A DNA stretch of 64,000 bases. Origin: Elephas maximus indicus. Taxonomy: Eukaryota; Chordata; Mammalia; Proboscidea; Elephantidae. Positions 34,491 to 44,345 of the stretch are shown here, piece after piece. The notes beneath the pieces are model-generated. The model worked only from the letters and a program-made list of their open reading frames with translations, was not told the DNA's origin and did not search any database. The stretch lies in the NCBI RefSeq assembly GCF_024166365.1, contig NC_064822.1, positions 109,426,823 to 109,490,822 on the forward strand, read 5' to 3'. Position numbers and translations under genes: made by a program. The stretch's first letter is position 1. Each line of letters begins with the position of its first letter.

Positions 34491-36184
34491 CATTATTTTC
34501 CTCAACACACACCCAAGCTAGCCTGATTGTTTCAAACCTCTTTTGGTTGCATTTTTCCTCTTACTAGCGTCCCAGCCCGCAGCCTCCTTTCTGAACTCGA
34601 AGCTGACCCTTCTGGACGAAGATCACAATGTTAAGAATTACGTTTCTAGCGAACAGACATCTTAAATCACAGACGCCAGGGTGCTGTCCACCGTCAAACA
34701 CCACCTTCTGCCTACAGGGAGAATGGAGGCATTTGCAGCCCTTAGGCCAGAACTCAGCGCAGACCTGGCCATTTGCTCTCGGGTTGGAGGAGGTCCAGCG
34801 GGTCTGGCTTGACCGGGGGCAACTGTGTGGCCACGGTTTGTGTGCTCTCTCAACACGAGCACCAGACATTTAAAAACCATGCCAGGGCAGGAAAGTGAGA
34901 GACGCTGCAGCTCCTCTACACTCTTTTTTCTCTGTTTATTATACCCTCTCCTTCACAGACGCCCTGTGCTGAAAGGGAAGTTGGCTCAATTTCGTGGAGA
35001 TGTGCCCCGAAAGTGGTGACTCCACTGAGGCACCAAATTGGGCATAGGAGGCCTAACAAGTTGGGAGACCGGAAGGGAGGAAGAGGGGGCTTTTGAAAAA
35101 TTAGTAAATTGGTGTTAATTTTTTCTGTGAAATGCGGGGCGGGGGGAGGTTAGAACATGAAAGGACTTCAAACTAAAAGGTAATGACCCCAAGAAAGCCG
35201 CGGGAGCTGGGGTGGGGGGCTATCCAACTGGAGATTGCGTTGATCTTGGCTGTGTCCGGCCCTTCGGTTCTCACCCTCCTGGTCCAACGCCCTGCTCAGG
35301 CTGCTGAGGGTGGAGACGGGCCCCACGGGGCTGATGTCGTGCCTGGTGCACCCGAGAGAGGTGTGCCCGGGAAGGGTCCTTCAGAGGGGGCAGCGCCGAC
35401 TCTTCTCCGCTCTTCACGTTTCCTTTTGTACACTGAGCCCAGACCGCTTGCTCTTGTTCTTATCCAGGTCTTTTTAGCTTTCCTAAAGCAAATACATTTC
35501 CCCCTTTTCTTTGAAATATTTTACTCTAAGACTTTTATTTCTACTGTATACTGAGACATCACCCTATTCTATAGCCCCCTTCCATTTCCCTCCTTTTATT
35601 CTTTCTTCCTTTCTCACAGAGAATATTCCATCGCGTTTTCTCCCGTTGAGCGATGATGAGTGTGTTTGGGGGCTATCATGTCTCCCCAGCCCTCTACGCT
35701 CGGCTTGAGGGATTGAGGAAGACCGGCGGGGAGGAGAGGAGAGTCGGTCTCCGACGACTGGGGCTTTGGGAAAAGAGGCTGAAGGTCGGAAACAGAAACA
35801 CAATTCCCTATCAAAGGCTCGCTCCGCGGCGTCGGGTTCTCTCTCTGCAGCCGCGCGAGCTACAGGGGAGTCCTCCAGGGCCAGAGCCAGGACTTCCCCA
35901 CGCCCTGCCTGCGCTCTCCCGCCTATTTTCAGTTTCTTCATTTATTTAAAAAAAAAAAAAAATCCGGTTTCTCCTCCACTCTTAGTCCCATCTCCCCCAG
36001 TTTTAGTCCCAAACCCCAATCCAGAGACCTCGGCGGTCACAGCGAGCGGCTTTTGGGTAAGGGTCGGTCTCCCCCACACACATCCTAAGCCTCAGGAAGG
36101 TGCCCAGGAACAGCCCTTGCCTCCCCAGAACCTTTTGCATCGGCCAAATTCGGTCGCCCCCTCCTCCCTCTCCCTCCCAGGGGC
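34491..36184. other. HOXC13 5' flank
   Basis: G/C-rich, increasingly CpG-dense sequence leading to the HOXC13 promoter. No repeat and no convincing protein-coding frame; the long open frames follow base composition. Confidence 0.5.
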
Positions 36185-36591
36185 CTGCCAGGGGGCGTTG
36201 CCTTGTCCCTTTAAATCTCCCAGCTCCCGCCTCTTTGCCCCTTCTGAGAGCCAATCAGCAGAGACTTCTTCCCTTTCTCCCCGCCCCACCTCGAGGGGAG
36301 GGAACCCCAGGAGACTAAGCCTGAGCGTCACGTGCACTGACCGCATCACGTGGACGAGGGAGGGGTGCCGAGGCGAGGCGGGCGGGAGCCGGCAGATTTC
36401 TTAATGAAGTGTCTCCGCATGCGTAGAGGGAACCTGGGGGAGGGAGGTGGAAGCACCCGGAGGGAGAGGAGGAGGAGAGGGCTGGGGAGGGAAGGGAGGA
36501 GGGGTGGGGGAGGGGAAAAGGGAGCGAGGTGTCTCCCTAGCTCTCTGCCTCTGGCAAGTGGAGTTTTTAAAAAGCTCGAGCAGATCATGTC
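36185..36591 (+). promoter_or_regulatory. HOXC13: HOXC13 promoter and 5' UTR
   Basis: In order: a CTCF-like core 'ctgccagggggcg' (36185-36197), a 'tttaaat' A/T box near 36209, a CCAAT box (36251-36255), and two CACGTG E-boxes (36329-36334 and 36347-36352). A very G-rich 5' UTR segment (36478-36532) with many GGG runs able to form a G-quadruplex follows. The transcription start is not determinable from sequence alone. An upstream frame ends exactly over the HOXC13 start (TGA at 36593-36595). Confidence 0.65.
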
Positions 36592-36595
36592 ATGA
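36350..36595 (+). other. Upstream ORF overlapping the HOXC13 start codon
   Basis: Open from an ATG at 36350, with in-frame ATGs further down and the last one at 36587, to a TGA at 36593-36595. That TGA overlaps the HOXC13 ATG at 36592 as ATGA. Its composition (Arg/Gly-rich) follows GC content, so it is more likely a translational control element than a protein gene. How much is transcribed depends on the start site. Confidence 0.4.
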
Positions 36596-37324
36596 CGACT
36601 TCGCTGGTCCTGCGTCCGCGCTGGCCGGAGAGCCTTATGTACGTCTATGAGGACAGCGCGGCAGAGAGTGGCAGCGGCGGCGGCGGCGGGGGAGGTGGCG
36701 GCGCTGGAGGCGCGGGGGGCGGCTGCAGCGGAGCGAGCCCCGGCAAAGCCCCCAGCATGGACGGGCTGGGCAGCAGCTGCCCAGCCAGCCACTGCCGCGA
36801 CCTGCTTCCGCACCCGGTGCTGGGCCGCCCGCCGGCTCCCCTGGGCGCCCCTCAGGGCGCCGTCTACACGGACATCCCGGCACCGGAGGCTGCGCGCCAG
36901 TGCGCCCCGCCGCCAGCGCCCCCCACCTCGTCCAGCGCCACCCTGGGCTACGGCTACCCGTTCGGGGGCAGCTACTACGGCTGCCGCCTGTCGCACAACG
37001 TGAACCTGCAGCAGAAGCCTTGCGCCTACCACCCGGGCGACAAGTATCCGGAGCCGTCGGGCGCCCTGCCCGGTGACGACCTGTCCTCCAGGGCCAAGGA
37101 GTTCGCCTTCTACCCTAGCTTCGCCAGCTCCTACCAGGCGATGCCCGGCTACCTGGACGTGTCGGTGGTGCCCGGGATCAGCGGGCACCCGGAGCCGCGT
37201 CACGACGCGCTCATCCCCGTCGAAGGCTACCAGCACTGGGCTCTTTCCAACGGCTGGGACAGTCAGGTGTACTGCTCCAAGGAGCAGTCTCAGTCCGCCC
37301 ACCTCTGGAAGTCTCCCTTCCCAG
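36592..37324 (+). CDS. HOXC13: HOXC13 coding exon 1
   Basis: Codes residues 1-244 and the first base of codon 245. It ends in 'tcccttccca g' directly before the donor 'gtaagg'. The frame stays open into the intron to 37488, so retention would only add a low-complexity Pro-rich tail. The exon lies in the densest part of the CpG island. Confidence 0.97.
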
Positions 37325-40300
37325 GTAAGGAAGGCTCCCGGTCGCCGCCACCGCCGCCGCCGCCTCTGGCGACCCCTCCCCGCCCTGCCTGCCCCGGGGG
37401 CCCCGCGCCCCAGCCACCCCCGCCGTCTGGCCCCGGCGCGCCCGCTCGGCTGGGTTGCCGATGGAGCCGGCCGGGCGAGCTGCGCTGAGGAATGCGCCGG
37501 GGAAGAAATCTGCTCCGACACGTTCCCTGGAGCTGCCCGGCAGAGGGTGAAGCAATCACAGGCGCCCAAGCGCCGGGCCGCCCGCTCGGCTCGGGTCGGG
37601 AGCTCGCCTCCTCCTCCCCCTGCTTGCTCCAGCTTCACGCGCGGGTGCTGGTCCCCGAAGCCCGGCCAGAATGGGGGTGGGGTGGGCCTCGGGTACCCTG
37701 TAATCCGCAACTGTCAGGACAAATCCTCAACCCACCGAATAATTGAGCGAAAAATAAGAACCGCAAATACTGTTGACTGAATTTTCGGGATCCTTTTTAG
37801 GCACTAGATAGGTTTTTTTTTTAAGCGATCTAATTCGCCGTGATCTACAGAAATGTAGTGTGCTGTCTTTTTTTTTTTTTCTTGATTTATTTTAAAAATT
37901 CGGCCACAAATTTCCTGATTATTGACGGAGCAGAAGAGCTAAAACATCTTAGAGAGGGTGTGAGAGAAGGCGATTGGCATCCCACCCTGGGGTTTAAAAC
38001 CTTTTCCTCTCGGGCATACTGAGCTCAACACCAGTGGGTGTTCCCACCGCCAGCTCCTCCAGATGTGGACGAGAAGGAGAGTTAGTTGACTATGACCCAG
38101 ACACGGAGAGAGAAGTGTGAGGATGGGGGGGGGGGGAAGGACAAAGGCCTGGTCTGGGGACTCCTCAGTCCTGCCTGGCTACCTGTGGGTAGACTCACCC
38201 CTCTCCTGATGATGCTATATTTGAATGGGAGAGGATCTTGCAATCCCTGTTCTTCCCCTGGAGAAAGGCCAGTCAGAGGTTTCCCAAAACAGGGTAGGAA
38301 GCCTCCAGTTCTGCGCTGCCATGAGAAATCAGGATTTGGGATGAAGGGAATACAGCACGCTTGAGCCTCCTCTTGCAGCTGTAAGCAGAGCCCAGTAGGA
38401 AAGGCACTTTCTGGTGCCTACAGGGGTTCTGGGGGCCCTGAGCAGCCACAGTTGTCTCCCATGCTTCCCAGACTGCCCCCCCTCCCAGCTCCACATACTG
38501 GCCCAGGAACATTTTCATTGCAAAGCTTAGACCTGAAGACCTCCTATGGGTGGGCCAGAAATTCCTCTGCATCCGGGTTTGGGAGTAGAGGTAGATTGCA
38601 AAAAATCACTGAATGATATTACAGTGTAAATAATATTCTTGTAAATATTATGAAATTAGTATAATACAATTCAATACCAGGATAGGACCCACACTAGGTA
38701 CCCCTTTTCTGGCTGCCCAAAGATTTAATGATGGTAAGATTTCAGTACATGGTGTCGTGCTTCACCTACACTGCCTGCAATAATATTTTTATACAATTTC
38801 TGTTATAATAACCTAGTATGAAGCACATAATAACATATTTCTAGAAGACAGGCAATTCACATGCAGGTATACAGTAATGTATATTGAGGGATGGTCCTTT
38901 AATTTCCACTTCACCCAAATGGAAAGCTCCTTAGGAGACAGGGATCCAGCAGAAATTCCTGGGGCAGGGGAGTCCATGGGCTGTGCCAAGGGGTCAAGGG
39001 GTAGGGGAGCAGATGCCCACCAGACCTATTGTGGGTGAGAACAGGCAGGCCTAGGGCAATGGGCAGTAGTTTTGGTGTGAAGAAGGAGAAGAGAGGGAAC
39101 TGCTCTGGCATTCCTGTGTGTGCATGTGGAAGGGGGTGGTAGTGAAAGACTGAAGAAAAGCTCAGAAATATCTTTGAGCAAAATAAACATCTCAAAGATC
39201 CCCCTCAAAACTGCTAAAGATAAACACTCTTTGATCACAGCCTCCTAGAGAAAAATATCTTTGAAATACAAAAAATACAGCCCAATTGAGATTTAATACA
39301 CTTACAAATTACGGCATAGAAATGGATACAAAACCCAGTGATTCTCAGCAGCTATGTGCTCACACACTCCCCTTGTGGAAACAGAATCAGGCTGGTGTAT
39401 CAAAGTGAGTGCAGAAGTCCAGGCAAGAGGCAGATGAAAAAGAAATTATTTTCAGACACCCTCCATCTCTCTACCCACACAGAGATCCTTTAGAAGTAGT
39501 GAGATTTCTAGATAACTCTGTCTATGCAATTGTGGTTTGTTCTGCAGCATCTAGCCATAAACACTACTGTCTCTCTTGAGCGCCTCTGGCTCTGAGAAAC
39601 CTCATCTATGGCAGCCTAGGCCAGTGTGGAAGATGGAAGCGATTGTTCAGAACGATTCAGATAATTAAGGCCAAGATGTTTTGTGGCTTCTTCCTTTCCC
39701 CAATTATACAGACCCTTGCCTCATTTCTGTGTTATTGGGTTTTGTTTTGTTTTTTGTTTTCTTCTCCCTATGCCGAACGTAGATTTTTTTTTTTTTTTTT
39801 AGAGAGAGAGGCAGAAATTCCATGAGAGAATCAGAGATTGAGAGAGAGGGAGATGGGGTTGGAGGAGAGAGTGATAAAAAGAGCAACAAGGGGTTCTTTG
39901 GGTCTTTCTGAAAGTCTTTACTGACAGGCCTTTGGGTTTTGGTTGAGAAGAGCAGCTAGTATTTCTCACCAAAACAGACCAGGACAAGGTTCTCTATAGA
40001 GCCCAGGGCCAGGTTGTGGGGTGGGCAGTCAAGAGCAGGTGGGCAGTGGGGCCCTGTACATAGAGGCCCCTCAGCCCCAATAAAAAGCTACAGATTAGCA
40101 GTGATCTAATTTTCAATCTATTCTCAAAGGTGTCTATTAGATTTCCAGGTATGGAGTGGTTTGTGTATATGCTCGGGAGGGAGACTGGGGAAGGGTTGAT
40201 TGTAAAATTAATAGCCCAGTCCCACTCACTTTAGGCAGTGTAGCCGCAACTCCAGGACTAAGCTACCAGATGTTTCTACATCTGTCGATCCTACCTCCTT

Positions 40301-42980
40301 TCCAAACAAGGCAGCAGACAGTGAAAACAGGCTTCTCTGAGAGGCAAGACTGGAGCTGTTTCCCCAGGAGGTCAAAACAACCATCAACTTGGTCTCATCC
40401 ACGAGAAATGGCCAAATCAATCCTTAGCATTCTACAGTGATAAATAACCAGTTTAGACCAGTTGTGTATTTTTAAACTGATTTTTAGGATAGTGTCAATT
40501 AAACCTTATTTGAAATTTAGAATTGGTATTTAGGGGACCCAAAATTGGGTAGGTAATTATGAGAGGTTCCAGAAAGTGGTGTAAAAAAAAAATTAGGGGC
40601 AATTATCTGGGTGTTTCAGAAACCAAAATCCATGTTTACCTTAATTTGGTCTTGAAGGAAAGGAAGGTGTTCTGAAACTGGATTGTACCAGATGACCTGT
40701 TTCCATTTTTTTAAACTTACTGTATCATTATAGAGTCAGAAAATCTGGATTTGAAATCTGGTTCTGCCACTTCATTTTATTTTACCCAGTTTGTGCTTCC
40801 TATTTCTGATTTTGTAAAACGGGCTTAATAAAATAAACCTGAAATGTTCTGAGGATTAAAAAACAACAAAAACAAAAAATTCCTGGTATTACTACTTAAA
40901 GCATTAGTTTCCTGAATCATAGGTACATCTATAAATTAAGACAAATTTGAGAACAGAGATTTTTTTAATTACACACAAAAAAATTTTTTAACCTACAGAA
41001 TCTGAGCTGTTAAAATGAAGTTGTTTTTTTTTTCAGAATTAAAAAAAAAAAAAACTTTGACCTACCTATTCGTACAGAGGCAGAGAGAAGTGACCAGTCT
41101 GACAATTTTCCTGAGCAATTGTTATCATGAAGACAGCCAAACCAGACCATTTGAGCCCCTCTCTCTCATTTTCTTCCTGAGCATTTTGTTTTCCCCAGCA
41201 TTTGATTGTGACCACTTCCCTCCCCATCCTGAATAGACAGGGGCCCCTGGGAGAGCAGACCCAATGCAGAAGGGTGTAGAGAAGGTGTTTTTCAAGGATA
41301 GAGTTTCCGGAAGAGCTTTGAGTCTTCACTTTGGCTGTGTCTACACTTCCAAAGGGCTGTAAGAATGAAAGGGAAATCCCAGATATTCAGCCCTCCTTAT
41401 TAGCTTCTTCCTTGAGAAGTCTAACAATTTCATGGGAAAAAAAAAAAAACTGAAGGGTGAATTATTCAGATAATCTCCCTAGTTCCCCACTTACCAACAA
41501 GTGTTGCTATGATCTTTTATTGACAGTGGTAACGGTGGAGTGAAAGGGGGAATGTAAGTAACATACAGTTCCTATGAAATTTTCAGAGCTTAAAGAAAGG
41601 AAAGATTGGATTGGTAGTGGTTGAGGTGACAATGTATTCAGGGTTTAGGGATAGGTCGGGGGCATGGAATGGAGGCAGTTACTCTAGCCTTGGAGGAAGA
41701 GCAAGGGGAGAGGGGTGAAGCAGAATTTGCTCTGTTTTGATGGGTGGGGATTTGTAGGGGCACTGAAAGGAGACACGAAGTTATTTTATAGAAGACTGGG
41801 GAACAGTGGTCCTTTTGCCTCCACTGATGGGCAGACCCTGGGATATGGACCCCCTACTTTCAGAGACCTGATTCCCTGTGTCTCAGTGCCAAGATCCCCC
41901 ACCTTGGGTGTTGTTAGGTGGCTCACAACAAATGTGGTCACTGGGCCCCAATTCCAAGTGATTGGCCCCCAAGCAGCCTGGCTTCATTTGAACAGTTTTC
42001 TTCTTTTTATCTGTTGGTGCAGGCCTTGGATCCCTAGTGCAGAACCGGTGCCCAAAGGCATGAGGACCCATGCCCTCACAAAAACATACAAAAGAATGCC
42101 TTCTCCTGACAATGGGCAGAGTAGAAGCTGATCTACTGCAGGAAGGAGGAATTTTTCTGAATATCTGCAATCCTGCAGGGACTGCAGGCCAGGGTGGAAG
42201 GGAGGGGGGAGCTGCAAAGGGACAAGGACCTTAATGCTGTGCAGAGCCATAGTGGAGCCTGAGGCAAGAGGAAAAGTTAGTACTACTGATCCCATGTTTC
42301 TTTAAAATTTTTATATTTTTGTTAATCATGGATTTTTTGCATTCATTCTGACTTTTTAAACATTGCATTAAAATATTGTTTATCTTGGTTATTGAATTTT
42401 TTTTATCCCCCCTCGTAAATTTTGCGCCAGAGGCCGGTGCCTCACTAGGTGCACTTTTCTTCTTTTTATCTGTTGGTGCAGGCCTTGGATCCCTAGTGCA
42501 GAACCGGTGCCCAAAGGCATGAGGACCCATGCCCTCCCATTTGTGTCCTTGCTAATAACAGACATTCAAAGGATTGGAGGGGGGGTGCCTTCCCCAGGCA
42601 GGCAATCCCCTGGCCCTCGTGGCTTGCCTGTCCACACCCTGTGCCTCAGCGGTCTCCCCGGCCCTTAGTCCCGGCCAGCCGCAAGCCTCATGCTCTCCTA
42701 CCCGCCCTCTCTTTCCCTCCCAGACGTGGTACCCCTACAGCCCGAGGTGAGCAGCTATCGGCGCGGGCGCAAGAAACGGGTGCCCTACACTAAGGTGCAG
42801 CTGAAGGAACTAGAGAAGGAGTACGCAGCCAGCAAGTTCATCACCAAAGAGAAGCGCCGGCGCATCTCGGCCACCACGAACCTCTCTGAGCGCCAGGTCA
42901 CCATCTGGTTCCAGAACCGACGGGTCAAAGAGAAGAAGGTGGTCAGCAAATCGAAAGCGCCTCATCTCCACTCCACCTGA
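36592..42980 (+). CDS. HOXC13: Homeobox protein Hox-C13, join(36592..37324, 42724..42980)
   Basis: Posterior (Abd-B, paralogue group 13) homeodomain transcription factor of the nucleus. In mammals it controls hair and nail differentiation, including hair keratin genes, and axial posterior patterning. The two exons join in phase to 329 aa plus stop; the human protein is about 330 aa. Residues 1-22 carry the conserved N-terminus ([13 protein letters not shown]), 27-44 are a Gly-rich tract, and roughly 50-165 correspond to the HoxA13-type N-terminal domain with Tyr/Cys-rich words ([19 protein letters not shown]). The homeodomain is residues 259-318 with helix-3 W306-F307-Q308-N309-R310-R311. The start has G at -3. 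There is no frameshift or lost key residue. The neighbour is HOXC12, 9.4 kb downstream in the same orientation. Confidence 0.98.
40727..40862 (+). repeat. MIR SINE in HOXC13 intron
   Basis: 'tagagtcagaaaatctggat', 'ttgaaatctggttctgccac' and 'ttctgattttgtaaaacggg' are MIR wording in sense. It is one of very few repeats in the Hox part of the window. Confidence 0.75.
41996..42077 (+). repeat. 82-base direct repeat, copy A
   Basis: Identical base for base to 42455-42536. It begins 'ttttcttctttttatctgtt' and ends 'gaggacccatgccctc'. The flanks of the two copies differ at once on both sides. Confidence 0.95.
42455..42536 (+). repeat. 82-base direct repeat, copy B
   Basis: Second identical copy, offset by 459 bases, ending 187 bases before exon 2. 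Being the copy next to the exon it is the likelier original (inference). Confidence 0.95.
42724..42980 (+). CDS. HOXC13: HOXC13 coding exon 2 (homeobox)
   Basis: Completes Asp245 and codes residues 245-329. The homeobox is 42765-42944. N-terminal arm [10 protein letters not shown], helix 3 [13 protein letters not shown] with Asn309 at the invariant DNA-contact position, C-terminus HLHST before TGA. The residues Val-Pro-Tyr in the arm and Val-Lys-Glu-Lys-Lys after helix 3 are typical of group 13. Confidence 0.98.
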
Positions 42981-43085
42981 CTGCCCGCCCAGCCGCCCAC
43001 CCCGTCTATTTATGTCACCGCTTTGTACTAGAACCGAACCCACAGAAGGACCCTCCGCCGGTGCATACGAATATTTAATATTAAC

Positions 43086-43091
43086 AATAAA
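43086..43091 (+). terminator. HOXC13: Proximal poly(A) signal of HOXC13
   Basis: AATAAA 106 bases after the stop codon. It would give a very short 3' UTR. Use is unproven. Confidence 0.5.
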
Positions 43092-44320
43092 GAGGAACCG
43101 CGTGCAGCTGGGAGGCGGACCAGGCCGGGTTCCACCACCCTTTACTCTCCACCCCATGCCCCAACCCCCATCCCGAAGGAACCCACCGGCCCTCAGCAGT
43201 TCTGGAGGTGGGTCGGAGTGGGCTATAGGAAGAAGTTTGCCGGCCTCCAATCCCCCTTGCCCTTACCCTTAGCCTCGCCACAAAGCGGAGTGGCAGCGAA
43301 GAGCCCAATTATTCCAGTGAAAGCAGGGTTGGGGAATCCCAGCGATCCGTATTCTAGCCCCTTCCTTTGCCCTAGAGGATAGATGACCTTCTTGAAGGTG
43401 GGGCCTCGAGGCAGAAACTGGCGAACTCAGACTTTCCTTTCGGTTCCTCCTCCTCCTGCCTGTCCCTCAGCACTCCCTAGGCAAAATTTCCGGGTTAAGG
43501 TTTTCTTTGCATAGTTTTTAAGTCATGTTAATATTAATAGCAATTATTAGGGCTCTGACAGGGCAACTAGAGTCCAGAGGGTACACTGGGTGTTCTCTCC
43601 TTCCTACCTGCTTCAACAAAAGCTGGAACCCTTGGGGTCCCTACCCCCTTACCCTAACCAAGAAAAGATGAATTTTGCAGACTTTGCCCTCACTGCCTCC
43701 CCTGTTCTGTTCTCTAATAGGGGAAAATGCAAGGAAGACAAAAGCTCCAGCCACCCTTCTAAATATGTCTTACCTCTTCTTTGAGTGCTCTCTCTCTCTT
43801 TCTTTCCCTCCCTCTCACTCTTGCTCTCTCTTTCTGTCTGTAGTAAGAGGTTGGGAATCAGGCCAGGCACAGAAGCAGAATTTTTTTCTCTTCTTTTCTA
43901 AGGAAAAGACAGATTTTTCTTCCGAGGAGATGCAGAAGGGTGCCTCAGCACTCCTCTCACTTCTTCCTCCAGTTGCCCCTCCACCAAGGCTGTGGCTCAG
44001 AAGGGAGACCTCACACATTCACTTTTACTGATTGTCCAGAAGAAAGCGTTTTCTTCCAGGAAGCTCAAATAACTCACCCCAATTAGCCAGCTAGTGTAGA
44101 AGCTGCCTAACATTTTCCTCCTCAAAGGCCAGCTTGGTGCTCTGGGGGCCCCTTCACCTCCCCCCTTCCCACTGGCACATTACAAAACAGTGTTCTTTGG
44201 AAATGTCCATCAGAAGTAGGCTCTTTTTTTTTTAATGTTATGTATCTGTATATAGTATTGTGATGTCAGAATGACAATGTACTGAATGCAAAAAGAAAAA
44301 ACCCACGAACCTGTTTTTAA

Positions 44321-44326
44321 AATAAA
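44321..44326 (+). terminator. HOXC13: Distal poly(A) signal of HOXC13
   Basis: AATAAA embedded in 'ttttaaaataaaatctc', then a T-run that suits a downstream GU/U-rich element. It is the likely main end of a 3' UTR of about 1.36 kb. Confidence 0.75.
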
Positions 44327-44345
44327 ATCTCTTTTTTTTTTCTTT

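Larger units (their letters stand above)
37325..42723 (+). other. HOXC13: HOXC13 intron 1
   Basis: 5399 bases, GT donor and 'ctctttccctcccag' acceptor. It contains a CpG-rich start, an A/T-rich block at 38590-38900, a TCF/LEF-like cluster near 39229-39265, a HOX13-type CCAATAAA at 40077-40084 and an old MIR at about 40727-40862. Near its 3' end it carries a perfect 82-base direct duplication (41996-42077 and 42455-42536). Confidence 0.9.
42981..44345 (+). other. HOXC13: HOXC13 3' UTR
   Basis: Follows the stop codon. It has a proximal AATAAA (43086-43091) in a short A/T-rich pocket and a distal AATAAA (44321-44326) followed by a T-rich downstream element. No coding frame of note. Confidence 0.75.

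Noticed and set aside
35183-35554. 123-codon + strand frame in GC-rich flank
   Set aside because: No domain, no splice context, ends in A/T-rich sequence. Composition alone explains it.
24975-36000. A possible extra group-14 Hox gene or EVX remnant upstream of HOXC13
   Set aside because: I looked for homeodomain wording (WFQNRR-type) in all frames there and found none.
35766-36404. 212-codon + strand frame upstream of HOXC13
   Set aside because: Ser/Pro-rich translation of a GC-rich 5' flank, no domain, and it runs through an A-run. No evidence of a protein.
36346-37710. 454-codon open frame on the minus strand over HOXC13 exon 1
   Set aside because: It mirrors the GC-rich codon pattern of exon 1 on the opposite strand and has no recognisable domain. 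An antisense RNA may exist here (HOXC13-AS in human) but the frame itself is a shadow.
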